This document shows positions 9,880-18,786 of a DNA stretch of 64,000 nucleotides, one piece after another. The position numbers and the translations under genes are program-made. The notes under the pieces were generated by a model. The model searched no databases. It saw only the letters and a list, made by a program, of their open reading frames with translations, and was not told the DNA's origin. The stretch's first letter is position 1. Every line of letters begins with the position of its first letter. This stretch comes from Ignavibacteria bacterium (GTDB taxonomy: Bacteria; Bacteroidota; Ignavibacteria; Tepidaquicellales; Tepidaquicellaceae), in the NCBI GenBank assembly GCA_019694675.1, contig JAIBBK010000001.1:1-64000 (forward strand). The letters are read 5' to 3'.

Positions 9880-10695
9880 TCAGAACTGAAAGTAAACTGA
9901 AGTCTTAAGCGAAAAAAGCTGCGCCTCAGGAGCCCTGTCAAGCGCAAGTGCCGTTGCATTGTTCGGGTTGATGTTGAAGTAGCTGTACTGAAACTCTGTG
10001 TATCCTCCAAGGTATCCGCCCAGGTTATACTGCATCCCGAATCCAAACCTGAATCCGTGGAGCCATTCTGATTTCGCCACAGTTCCGAGGTATGCATTGT
10101 AAGAATATTCATAGATTCCGTTGTAGCCGTAGAATTCCCTTATCCTGTCATATTGCTCATCAGTGTACTGCATTGCAGGGCCGCCCTTTATATATGCGGA
10201 ATAATCCTGCCCGCCCGTGAAAAGTTTGAGACTCACCGCAACCGGAACTGCGTATAGCATTGCATAATCATTCCTGTCAAGATAATCCTGCCCGCCTGTG
10301 CTTCCTGATTTGAACTGCGGGTCAACTCTTCCGTTCAGGTGGTAAAGAAATGAAGCTTCGGTTTCGATTGCCATGAAATCATTTATGAAAAAACCTGCTG
10401 TGAGGTCAAACTGTATCGGAGACCATAGAGTGTAATCATAATCATAGTAATCACTGTAGTAATAGGAGCCGTAATAGTCATAATAATCATCATAGTTTGA
10501 GCTAAGCACTCTCATTTGATATGCCTGTCCGAAATATCCGCCGAAGTAACTCGATACGGATGTGCCGATCCCGAAATATGTCGTTGCACTTTCATCATAG
10601 CCCCATTGAGCCGTTGCCGGCGCAGAGAAAATGGCAATTGACATCAGGCCGAAAGCAACTACTGACTTCGCTGATCTGAGTTTGAGGGTCTTCAT
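9880..10695 (-). CDS. Outer-membrane beta-barrel protein (271 aa)
   Basis: A signal peptide (about residues 1-29, ending SAPATAQ) is followed by alternating aromatic/polar strands and a Tyr/Asp/Ser-rich loop (around residues 66-90, dense in DYYDYYG). The C terminus ends in Phe (SVYFQF), as in outer-membrane barrels. The size suggests eight to ten strands. No enzymatic motif is visible. Its ATG overlaps the stop of the preceding T9SS-cargo gene as ATGA, so translation is probably coupled. An anchoring or assembly role for the two cargo proteins of the same operon is inference; it may equally be a porin-like protein. Confidence 0.8.
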   Translation of the reverse strand: MKTLKLRSAKSVVAFGLMSIAIFSAPATAQWGYDESATTYFGIGTSVSSYFGGYFGQAYQMRVLSSNYDDYYDYYGSYYYSDYYDYDYTLWSPIQFDLTAGFFINDFMAIETEASFLYHLNGRVDPQFKSGSTGGQDYLDRNDYAMLYAVPVAVSLKLFTGGQDYSAYIKGGPAMQYTDEQYDRIREFYGYNGIYEYSYNAYLGTVAKSEWLHGFRFGFGMQYNLGGYLGGYTEFQYSYFNINPNNATALALDRAPEAQLFSLKTSVYFQF

Positions 10696-11939
10696 TTCAG
10701 AATGATCATTTTTCTCGCCTGAGAAAAAGCTTCGGTGCTAAGTTCATAGAAATAGATTCCTGACGGCAGATCATCGGACCGGAATTCATATTCATACTCT
10801 CCGGCTTCAAGTGAATTGCTGACTGGTGAAGAGATCAGTCTTCCTCTTGCATCGTATATCTTAAGATCGCAATGGGTACGGGCAGGAAGTTTGAACTTGA
10901 TTACCGTTGCCGGATTGAACGGGTTCGGATAGTTCTGCTCAAGCAGGATCTTGTCCGGTAAGTTGACAGACGCATTGCTGAGTTCAGTAAGCTGAATTGC
11001 CAGAACCCAGACACCCCCGTTTGCAGAGCCGCTTGCGCCGGCAAAAAGCCTGGCCGTTGCGTCGTATTCCACATACAGGATCGGAGTGGTAGTAATTGTA
11101 AGATTGAAATTTGAGAAGCCGGAACCGCCGTTGGATGATTTGAACACTCCGCCGTTCCCTGATGTGTAAATATCGGAATCGTAACCGATGGCCAGTCCGC
11201 GCTGTCCGGAACTTGTGTTGCCAAGTGTTGTCCACGTCAGGCCTTTGTCGGTTGACTTATCGAAATTGTAGGGAGAAGTTGTTGTGATCATATATACTGT
11301 GCCTGACTGTGACTGTGCCAGATTGTAGCCATTCTTCCCGGGATTAAGGTTATTGCTGAATGTTGCGCCGTTATCAGTGGATCTGTAAAATCCGATCCCT
11401 GTTCCACCGGCGGAAGTTACTCCCACATAAACGATATTTGAACTGTCTCTGTCAACGATGACCGGAAGACAGTTTAGCCCTGTAAGCGCGGTCTCCGTGA
11501 ATGTGCCGCCTGAATTTGTACTTCTGAAAAATCCGGTAGAAGTAGTTACAAACACATGGCCGCTTTCACCGCACTCCACTCCCTGAGGATTCTTGTTGTT
11601 GAATGCTGAAACCGGTATGGTGCTGAAGGTAGATCCGTTGTCTGTTGATCTCAGCAACCCTGTTGAGAAGTTTGCCACGTATATGTTGCCTGACTGATCG
11701 AACGCGAAATCCCACATTGTCTGCCCTGTACCTGTATAAATAGTATCCCAGCTTCCTCCCCCGTCTGTTGATTTCCATATCCTTGAATTCGATCCGGTAA
11801 GTCCGCCGGCGTATATGTTGTTGGTGGCATCTTTTGCAAGAGACCAGACATTTCTGCCGTTCAGTGACTGCTCCCAGTTCTGCGACAATGCAGAACTGCA
11901 GACAGCCATCATTGCCAGAAGTATGATTTGCTTCTTCAT
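10692..11939 (-). CDS. T9SS-exported Asp-box beta-propeller protein
   Basis: A 415-aa secreted protein. Signal peptide at residues 1-19 (KKQIILLAMMAVCSSALS). Six Asp-box turns follow at regular spacing (STDGGGSW, STDNGSTF, STNSGGTF, STDNGATF, STDKGLTW, SSNGGSGF), giving a sialidase/Ycf48-like propeller. No sialidase Arg triad is recognisable, so a catalytic role is not claimed. Residues about 335-415 are a type-A T9SS C-terminal domain (EQNYPNPFNPATVIKFKL, then LKIYDARGRLIS, and SGIYFYEL near the end). Middle gene of a three-gene operon: 21 bp after the upstream propeller gene and overlapping the barrel gene. Confidence 0.88.
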   Translation of the reverse strand: MKKQIILLAMMAVCSSALSQNWEQSLNGRNVWSLAKDATNNIYAGGLTGSNSRIWKSTDGGGSWDTIYTGTGQTMWDFAFDQSGNIYVANFSTGLLRSTDNGSTFSTIPVSAFNNKNPQGVECGESGHVFVTTSTGFFRSTNSGGTFTETALTGLNCLPVIVDRDSSNIVYVGVTSAGGTGIGFYRSTDNGATFSNNLNPGKNGYNLAQSQSGTVYMITTTSPYNFDKSTDKGLTWTTLGNTSSGQRGLAIGYDSDIYTSGNGGVFKSSNGGSGFSNFNLTITTTPILYVEYDATARLFAGASGSANGGVWVLAIQLTELSNASVNLPDKILLEQNYPNPFNPATVIKFKLPARTHCDLKIYDARGRLISSPVSNSLEAGEYEYEFRSDDLPSGIYFYELSTEAFSQARKMIILK

Positions 11940-11960
11940 CTGCTTAGTAAACTAAACTGA

Positions 11961-13250
11961 TCACTTCATCAGAATGATCTTGATCACCTGTCTTTGACTT
12001 TCTCCGCTCAGTTCGGCAAAATAAACACCGCTGGAGAGCCCGTGTGCATTGAATCCTGCCTCGTATGAGCCGGGTGACAAGCGGGTGCTGAAAAGCTCGC
12101 TCACCGTTCTTCCTTCCGTATCGAATACAGCAAGCCTGTAATTCCCGCTTTCAGAAACATCGAACCTTATCGAAGTTGAAGGATTGAAGGGGTTGGGATA
12201 GTTCTGCCGTAAACTGAATCGTTCCGGAAGTGAGGATGATATCTGTGATATTCCCGACGTGCCTCTTGAGTACTTATAGACTCTGTCACCAACCGCATAA
12301 GCAAGCGTGTCGCTGAGAAAACGAAATCTGTTAAGATTGGTACCCCATCCGGCGAGCTGCCAGTTCGATCCACCGTTTGTTGTCATATAAGTCGGTCCTG
12401 TCCACCCGCCCAACCATCCGGTTGATTCATTCACAAAACCGATTCCCTCCTCATCATAGACCAGGAACTGGATTTCAGACCAGTTATCTCCGTTATTTGT
12501 TGTCTTGAGAATGTAAGCCATGCCTGATTCCCTTTCAATACTTACAAATCCCGTCTGTCTTGAAATAAATGAGATCTTCCAGCACCATTCCTGAGTGCGC
12601 TGAGTCTTATGAACCCTCCTCCAAGTAGCGCCGCCGTCGGTTGTTTTTATGACCACTGCGCTTCCGTCAGAGAACTGGCCGTTTGTATTGTATCCTCCAA
12701 CCGCTATACCGGAGTCTTTGCTCCAGAAATAGCAGTCAACAAGAGTCCTTGCTTTTGCAGTATCGTAAAATGCGTTTGTCCAGTTTGCACCTTTGTTGGT
12801 CGTTTTTATTACTATTCCCGGGCCGTAGTAAGATCCGCACGCATAGGCAGTAAGACTGTCAACCACAGAGATCCCGCATATACCGCTTGGCTGAGGCGCA
12901 GGCAGGTTTGTGACAAGTGTATAGCTGAATCCGCCGTTTGTTGAACGATACAGCACATTTGAGGAAAGTGAACCGAGAATTCCCGTCTGAGAGTCAAAGA
13001 AACCAACGCTTCTGCTTTCCGGGATTGTGGATGACTGTACTGTCCAGGTGTTCCCTCCGTTTGTGGTCTTGTAAGACGGCCCGCTGTATCTTACGACCCA
13101 ACCGGTATTTTCATTGATGAAGTAAATGTCTTCAGATCTTGACTGCCCTGTTATTCCCGGTGAATTTGGCAGCAGCCTCCAGCTTAAGACCTGAGATTCA
13201 GCGGTAAGTTCGGCAGTAATAAGGAGTATCACGAGTATGAATGTTCTCAT
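11961..13250 (-). CDS. T9SS-exported Ycf48-like beta-propeller protein
   Basis: A 429-aa secreted protein with a signal peptide (about residues 1-18) and Asp-box repeats TTNGGNTW, STNGGFSY, TTNKGANW, TTDGGATW, TTNNGDNW and TTNGGSNW. These alternate with 'F..SQTGF/ENTGW' strands, the pattern of Ycf48/BNR propellers. The last 85 residues are a T9SS type-A sorting domain (RQNYPNPFNPSTSIRFDV, YRLAVFDTEGRTVSEL, SSGVYFAELSG). First gene of the operon that continues with another propeller and an outer-membrane barrel. Probably a surface-attached binding or structural protein. Confidence 0.87.
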   Translation of the reverse strand: MRTFILVILLITAELTAESQVLSWRLLPNSPGITGQSRSEDIYFINENTGWVVRYSGPSYKTTNGGNTWTVQSSTIPESRSVGFFDSQTGILGSLSSNVLYRSTNGGFSYTLVTNLPAPQPSGICGISVVDSLTAYACGSYYGPGIVIKTTNKGANWTNAFYDTAKARTLVDCYFWSKDSGIAVGGYNTNGQFSDGSAVVIKTTDGGATWRRVHKTQRTQEWCWKISFISRQTGFVSIERESGMAYILKTTNNGDNWSEIQFLVYDEEGIGFVNESTGWLGGWTGPTYMTTNGGSNWQLAGWGTNLNRFRFLSDTLAYAVGDRVYKYSRGTSGISQISSSLPERFSLRQNYPNPFNPSTSIRFDVSESGNYRLAVFDTEGRTVSELFSTRLSPGSYEAGFNAHGLSSGVYFAELSGESQRQVIKIILMK

Positions 13251-13286
13251 CGTTACGTTTAGTGTTTTTGCTTAATATCTGCTTTG

Positions 13287-13317
13287 CAAATTACTGAGAA
13301 TAGCCCGCATGTTCAAA
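13287..13317 (-). promoter_or_regulatory. Candidate Bacteroidota-type promoter of the propeller/barrel operon
   Basis: On the minus strand TTTG (13317-13314) is followed after 20 nt by TAATTTG (13293-13287), close to the Bacteroidota consensus TTTG-N19..21-TAnnTTTG but one base short in the -7 element. It lies 37 bp upstream of the ATG at 13250. Confidence 0.4.
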
Positions 13318-13529
13318 TGTGATTTTTCAGATCAAAAATGATTCGGGAAATGTGAATGGATATTTTCTACACTTGCTCAAGATTGTGTCCAATAATGCCA
13401 CACTCTGAAAATGGAATAGTGCAATTTCAGCAAATAGGATTACTTTTTGTTTGTGGCACAATAATTGAGAATAATATAGATATGAAAACGAATATTGCAA
13501 AATTCCACACTAACAATAACAATACGGTC

Positions 13530-15611
13530 ATGAAGAGGTTACTACTCACTGTTTTGGTTCTTATCATTGCAACAGGTGTTTCAAATGCAGCACCCAGGGC
13601 CAAAATTGTAAATCATGCAACAAACCCCGAGATGGTCAGGACTATTCCCGCACTCATTCCTGACTCATGCGTCTCTTCAGGTTTGGTAGCAGTAGGAAGA
13701 GGACAATACATTTATTTGTCGGTCTTCAATTTCGGAGATACGGGATCAATAACCAGCCAGACCTGGACTTTTGTATCCAGGCCCTCGGGTTCGAATGCCG
13801 TTTTGACTGCGGTGCCTGATCTTGGGTGGTACAAATTCAGGACGGATTCAATAGGCACATACGAAGTCAAGGTTTCAATAATAGCCTCAACAGGCACAAA
13901 GGATACAACTGCTAAATTCTATGCTTCAAACTTCACCGGATTCGGAAACTTCCAGGGAAATCCGAATGCATATCCGAAATGTATGTCATGCCACGGCGGT
14001 ATGCCGGAGTTCCAGCAAATATTTAACAACTGGAAAGTCAGCGGACACGGAACTACATTTTCACAAATGGTTGACAGCGGGCCGGCTTCATTCAATACAT
14101 CATGTATGAAGTGCCACACAACGGGCTATGACAATAATCTGGTCAACGAGAACAACGGATTTGATGATGTTGCAAGACAACTTGGTTGGGTATGGACACC
14201 TCCGCCGGCTCCGGGAAAGTGGAACAATCTTGTAACAAACTATCCGGGACTTGAGCCGTTTGCGACAGTAGGATGTGAATCATGCCACGGTGCCGGAAGC
14301 GAGCACGCAAGATGGGGAGGAGATACGAACAGGATCGATGTGAACTACACTTCAAATGCATGCGGGAAATGCCACGGTTCGCCATGGAGATATCCCACTT
14401 ATCAGCAATGGGAACATTCTACTCACTCCGAGGCAGTGTTTGAGGGAAGAAGCGTAGCTGCTTCCAGTCAGAACACTCTCCAGGACTGCAACCGCTGCCA
14501 CGACGGAGAATCTCATGTTAATTATACAAAGGGCAGAGTAAAGTACAATCTGACAAAAGCAGATCAGGTTACTATAGGTTGTCCGACATGCCATGATCCT
14601 CACGGTAACGGAAATGAATACGCGATCAGAAACAATCCCGCCGGTTCGGACACTCTGTCAAACGGTGTTTCATTTACTTTTGCAGGAGCCGCAAGAACCT
14701 GTATCAATTGCCACCAGGCAAGAAGGAATAACAAGACATATATCGTAGCCGGAGGTTCATTCTCCAGCACCTGGGGACCGCACGAAAGCCCGCAGGCAGA
14801 CATTGTTATCGGCACAAACGCCGCTGAATTCGGATTCCCGTATATCACCGGCTCGCACAGGAATATTGAAAATATGTGCGCAGGTTGCCATATGGCTCCA
14901 ACAACTGACACGGGTACTGTTACATACAACAAGGTTGGCGGACACACAATGAAACTGCATGATGAAGATGCGAACTACGACCATACACCGGCATGTAATG
15001 ACTGTCACCCGGGCGTCACAAACTTTGAACAGTTCATTGCCCCGTCCGACTTTGACGGCGACGGCAACAGGGAATCATGGAGATCAGAAGTTGCAGGATG
15101 CGTAACGAATCTTAGAATTGCATTGCCGCCGAGAGGAGTTGATTCTGTTGCATGGCAATTGATCGCGCAAGACTCAAACAATATACCTTTGAGGAAAGCA
15201 TACTGGAACTATCTGCTGTCAATCAGGGAAGCAAGCCGCGGCCTGCACAATCCTTTCTTCGAGGTTCAGTTCCTGCTTGCATCCAAGAATGCAGTAGTTG
15301 GAATTAATCAGATAAGTACCGAGGTGCCGGAGTCATTTGACATGTCGCAGAACTATCCGAACCCGTTCAACCCGACGACAAAGATCGACTTTGCGATACC
15401 AAAGACTTCAAATGTTTCTCTTGTGATCTATGACATAAGCGGAAGGGAGATCAAGACACTGATCAACAACGAACCGCTGTTTACCGGCAGGTACACCGTT
15501 GATTGGAATTCGGTTGGAAACTCCGGTTCAATGGTATCATCGGGAGTTTACTTCTACAGGATCATCAGTGAGGGCAAGATGATCACCAAGAAGATGATGC
15601 TTATCAAGTAA
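13530..15611 (+). CDS. Extracellular nine-heme cytochrome c with T9SS sorting domain
   Basis: A 693-aa multiheme protein. The ATG at 13530 is chosen because it opens directly on a signal peptide (KRLLLTVLVLIIATGVSNAA); the open frame extends upstream, but that part looks non-coding. About residues 25-130 are an Ig-like domain. Nine CxxCH sites follow: CMSCH, CMKCH, CESCH, CGKCH, CNRCH, CPTCH, CINCH, CAGCH and CNDCH, in a cytochrome c554/doubled-CxxCH-like arrangement. The C terminus is a T9SS type-A domain (SQNYPNPFNPTTKIDFAI, LVIYDISGREIKTL, SGVYFYRI). Hemes would be attached in the periplasm before export. A role in electron transfer at or outside the outer membrane is inference. Confidence 0.92.
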   Translation: MKRLLLTVLVLIIATGVSNAAPRAKIVNHATNPEMVRTIPALIPDSCVSSGLVAVGRGQYIYLSVFNFGDTGSITSQTWTFVSRPSGSNAVLTAVPDLGWYKFRTDSIGTYEVKVSIIASTGTKDTTAKFYASNFTGFGNFQGNPNAYPKCMSCHGGMPEFQQIFNNWKVSGHGTTFSQMVDSGPASFNTSCMKCHTTGYDNNLVNENNGFDDVARQLGWVWTPPPAPGKWNNLVTNYPGLEPFATVGCESCHGAGSEHARWGGDTNRIDVNYTSNACGKCHGSPWRYPTYQQWEHSTHSEAVFEGRSVAASSQNTLQDCNRCHDGESHVNYTKGRVKYNLTKADQVTIGCPTCHDPHGNGNEYAIRNNPAGSDTLSNGVSFTFAGAARTCINCHQARRNNKTYIVAGGSFSSTWGPHESPQADIVIGTNAAEFGFPYITGSHRNIENMCAGCHMAPTTDTGTVTYNKVGGHTMKLHDEDANYDHTPACNDCHPGVTNFEQFIAPSDFDGDGNRESWRSEVAGCVTNLRIALPPRGVDSVAWQLIAQDSNNIPLRKAYWNYLLSIREASRGLHNPFFEVQFLLASKNAVVGINQISTEVPESFDMSQNYPNPFNPTTKIDFAIPKTSNVSLVIYDISGREIKTLINNEPLFTGRYTVDWNSVGNSGSMVSSGVYFYRIISEGKMITKKMMLIK

Positions 15612-15650
15612 GAGTTGTTCATTTTCAAATACCCTCCTTATTTAGCTGAG

Positions 15651-15675
15651 AAGCGCCGCAACCTGCGGCGCTTTT
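15651..15675. terminator. Intrinsic terminator after the multiheme cytochrome gene
   Basis: A perfect stem AAGCGCCGC / GCGGCGCTT with loop AACCT is followed by TT. It lies 40 bp past the cytochrome stop and 85 bp before the convergent gene end, so it may serve both strands. Confidence 0.8.
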
Positions 15676-15759
15676 CATTTATAGAGATACCTCAACATTA
15701 AAATGTGAGATGCAATTATGTAATTGCTGGTTGGGAGCGGCGGATCAGAGGGTGAGCTG

Positions 15760-17250
15760 TTACGGTGTCAGTGATGTAATTACAAGATATGCATTGTTGT
15801 CAATGATCTGAATGTCTGAGGCATCAACCAAGTAATCTCCGTTAACATCTGTGTTCACATATCCTGAAGTGAAACTGAATGCATCGTTATCGGCATTTGA
15901 CAGGTCAGACGCGTCAACTGCGCCGTCTCCGTTAACATCGCCGCTGTAAACACAGTATTTGCCGCCCCTTAGAGTGAGATTATTCCCATAGGCTCTCGAG
16001 GCCGAAGAAGTGAAGTCATAAGAATTTATGATCCCGGCATTCAGGATCTCCCCTCCGGCTCTGCTCCAGGTTTCTATTATGTTCCGGCCCTTGACGCTTA
16101 TGTAATAATTCCCGGAATATATATTCGAAAATTCAAAGACTGCTTTGAGCGAAACGGAATCTATGACTGCTCTTGAAGAATCCGTAATGCTGTATGGAGG
16201 TAAGCTGTTTCGGATGAATACTTTTGCTGTGTCTCTAATTCTGTGTTTCGTAACAACAGTATCCAGATATCCTTCGATCGCAAGGGTCAGATTGAGTGTG
16301 GTTTTGGAAGGATAGAAATAGAACTCTGCGTATACAGGCAGATGGTCGCTTGCAAACTCCAGTGCATCGGCGATCTGCTGAGTCACTGACAAATTCGGCG
16401 GGCGGTTTATGCTGTCGTTATAGTGCTGTCCGTCATTTCCGTAAGCCTTCATAGAGCCGGACTTGTATCTCACCTTGCCTGTTGAAGACTTAACCGAATT
16501 GCTGTAGAGGATTAGGTCGAATCTGTCATCAAGTCCGCCGGTAGCGCCCCCGCCGAAACTCCTTCTTCTCGTGGACTGCGTATGATACTGTGAATAAGCA
16601 GAGTTGTTCCATATCCCCGGCATCGTGAACGGGTCATTGAAGTTACCGTCGGAAGAATTGACCTGCATCAGTTTTGTGTAAGCGGTTTCGTTTGCGCCGT
16701 ACATGTTGAAGTCGCCGCAGGTAATAAAAGAGGTCCCTGCCGAAAGTGCATCGGTCCTCTTCCTCAGACTGTCAACCTGTGCGGCTCGTCTCTGCTGATT
16801 CAGAGTGCCCGTATCAGCTTTCAGGTGGCAGGCGAAAATACGCAAAGAGTCTCCGGTGGGTTTATGAAACAATCTGAATTCGCTCAGATTCCGGTAAGCG
16901 GTCGGAATCGGAATGTTTGAGATGAATCTGAACTTGGAGGAATCGAAGAAGATTGCGTTGTCCGTGTCGGGGCCGTCAATGAAAGTGCCTGCAGTGTAGT
17001 TGTAACTCAGAGCATTCATAACCTGCCGCCTGAACACATTGACGGAACCGCTGCCAATGATCTCCTGCACAACAAGCACATCCGGAGTCATTCCTGCCAC
17101 GACAGTCCTGAAAAATGGGTTTCTCAGAGTATCAACCGAGGAGTCATAGTTCAGCAGGTTGTATGTTGCTATCCTGACAGTATGCTGTGAATAAGAATCA
17201 GTCAGGCAAAGCTGAATTGCTAATAGGATCAGTATGGGTCTTAGCTTCAT
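15760..17250 (-). CDS. Secreted endonuclease/exonuclease/phosphatase-family enzyme with HRN/dockerin-like tail
   Basis: A 496-aa exported enzyme. The ATG at 17250 gives a clean signal peptide (KLRPILILLAIQLCLTDSYS); an in-frame TTG 24 bp upstream overlaps the previous gene and is less likely. Residues about 24-312 are an EEP-fold domain with its catalytic residues: Asn31 (YNLLNYD), Glu63 (VVQEI), His142 (CHLKA), Asp180/Asn182 (GDFNMYG) and Asp302/His303 (SDHLP). Metal-dependent phosphodiester cleavage is therefore expected, with DNA, RNA or lipid phosphates as possible substrates. About 316-435 is the shared beta domain (motif altered to GRNIIETWS), and 436-496 the two dockerin-like loops. 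It lies 13 bp after a T9SS propeller gene, so the two share a transcript. Confidence 0.9.
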   Translation of the reverse strand: MKLRPILILLAIQLCLTDSYSQHTVRIATYNLLNYDSSVDTLRNPFFRTVVAGMTPDVLVVQEIIGSGSVNVFRRQVMNALSYNYTAGTFIDGPDTDNAIFFDSSKFRFISNIPIPTAYRNLSEFRLFHKPTGDSLRIFACHLKADTGTLNQQRRAAQVDSLRKRTDALSAGTSFITCGDFNMYGANETAYTKLMQVNSSDGNFNDPFTMPGIWNNSAYSQYHTQSTRRRSFGGGATGGLDDRFDLILYSNSVKSSTGKVRYKSGSMKAYGNDGQHYNDSINRPPNLSVTQQIADALEFASDHLPVYAEFYFYPSKTTLNLTLAIEGYLDTVVTKHRIRDTAKVFIRNSLPPYSITDSSRAVIDSVSLKAVFEFSNIYSGNYYISVKGRNIIETWSRAGGEILNAGIINSYDFTSSASRAYGNNLTLRGGKYCVYSGDVNGDGAVDASDLSNADNDAFSFTSGYVNTDVNGDYLVDASDIQIIDNNAYLVITSLTP

Positions 17251-17263
17251 TCTCAGAATGCGA

Positions 17264-18580
17264 TCACTTGACAAGCATGAGCTTTATGCTCTTGCTGAAT
17301 GAAGTGCCGCCGAGTTCAAAGCGCAGTGTGCACCAGTATATTCCGCTTGTAAGGCCGGTTCCGTTGAACTCAACCTCATAGCTTCCCGGGCGATGAAATG
17401 AATTCTGCAGTTCTGATACAAGCTTGCCTGAGATATCATACACGCTCAGCTGCACATCGCCTTCTGCCGTAAGATCATACCTGATGCGGGTCACCGGATT
17501 GAAGGGATTGGGATAGTTCTGATCCAAAGTGAACGCATCCGGGATCTCAGCCGAATTCAAATTGCTTACTGCGGAAGTTGTACCGTCATATTTAAGAAGG
17601 GCTCCGAAGTATCCGATTGCATATCCGTGAAGAGAATCCGTGAAGTCAATGTCAGTGAGGATGACGGAGTCAGGTGTATAGACGTTTGTCCAGTTCAATC
17701 CTCCGTTAAGAGTGTAGGAGTATTTCTGGGATGTTCCCAGGGCTATCCATCCTTCGTTCGGAGTCCTGAAGTCAATGGCCGAAGCCACACCAAAAACGCC
17801 GAGTGTATCATAAGTCCAGTTCAGTCCGCCGTTTGTAGTTGAAACATAACTTGAACCGTACTCAAAATCACCTCCGGCCGCATAAACCTTTTGCGGATTT
17901 AAAATGTGCAGGTCCGTCAGTGGTTCTGGTCCCACTATAGCGGAGAACCAGCGGTTGCCGCCGTTTGTAGTCCTCCACATAGACCCTGCGATGTCTCTGA
18001 ATCCACCGCTGGCATAACCGGTTTGAGAATCGAAGAACTTGATTGAGAACACGGGCAATCCGATGTTTGTAGTGTCTGCGTCCATCTTTGTCCATGTAAT
18101 GCCGGCGTCAGTGGTCTTTGCGATCACGATAGGGGAGCCGCCAACAAAGCCGGTCGTTTCAGAGAGGAAGTAAATATCCCTCAGAAAGTAATTTGTGTCG
18201 GGATAGGTAGTCTTGCTCCAGAAACCGCCGCCATTTGTTGTCTTCAGGATAACAGTTCCGAGATACTGATTTGAATCGGGAAAGACATTCCAGACAAGGG
18301 CATATCCGATCTGCGAATTATAAAAATAGATTCTCTCAATATTGTAAAAAGTGCCGGAGTTTTGTTCAGTCCAGTTCATACCGGCGTTGGTTGTTTTTAA
18401 GATCAGTCCCGAATCCCCGCCGATCCAGCCTGTATTGTAATCAAGGAAACTGCATGAGTTCAGAATCCTGTGCGATACATCCGGCATCCGGGTCCATGTG
18501 ATTTGTGAATGAAGATCCCTGAAGTCAAGCATTATTGCTGAAAAGGCGGCTACAGCAAGCAAAGCGGTGATACTTTTCAT
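17264..18580 (-). CDS. T9SS-exported Ycf48-like beta-propeller protein
   Basis: A 438-aa secreted protein. Signal peptide at about residues 1-24. Asp-box repeats: TTNAGMNW, TTNGGGFW, TTDAGITW, TTNGGNRW, TTNGGLNW and TLNGGLNW. T9SS domain at about 355-438 (DQNYPNPFNPVTRIRYDL, VQLSVYDISGKLVSEL, SGIYWCTL). It is clearly paralogous to the protein at 24149: both share the stretch AxGGDFEYG followed by a propeller blade and SAIDFRTPNEGW / YSIDFRTASEAW. It is divergent from the dockerin-like propeller gene at 18787 and upstream of the endonuclease-like gene. Confidence 0.88.
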   Translation of the reverse strand: MKSITALLAVAAFSAIMLDFRDLHSQITWTRMPDVSHRILNSCSFLDYNTGWIGGDSGLILKTTNAGMNWTEQNSGTFYNIERIYFYNSQIGYALVWNVFPDSNQYLGTVILKTTNGGGFWSKTTYPDTNYFLRDIYFLSETTGFVGGSPIVIAKTTDAGITWTKMDADTTNIGLPVFSIKFFDSQTGYASGGFRDIAGSMWRTTNGGNRWFSAIVGPEPLTDLHILNPQKVYAAGGDFEYGSSYVSTTNGGLNWTYDTLGVFGVASAIDFRTPNEGWIALGTSQKYSYTLNGGLNWTNVYTPDSVILTDIDFTDSLHGYAIGYFGALLKYDGTTSAVSNLNSAEIPDAFTLDQNYPNPFNPVTRIRYDLTAEGDVQLSVYDISGKLVSELQNSFHRPGSYEVEFNGTGLTSGIYWCTLRFELGGTSFSKSIKLMLVK

Positions 18581-18786
18581 TTTGTTGAGGCAGTCTAGTT
18601 TGAAGCAATGTAGTTATTCAAATGATGACATTTAAGTTAATCATTTTCGAATAAGTTTCAAGTTTGAGAGTGATTTTATGTTTCGTTTAAATGTATAATG
18701 ACTATATCAAATTGAAAAAGAATTCATTAAGTTGTCCAACTCTTCAAAACTAATTCTCTCACAACCGAGGGAAAGAAAGGAAAACA

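Noticed and set aside
13356-13529. N-terminal extension of the multiheme cytochrome
   Set aside because: The extension lacks protein character and would bury the signal peptide; the ATG at 13530 is better.
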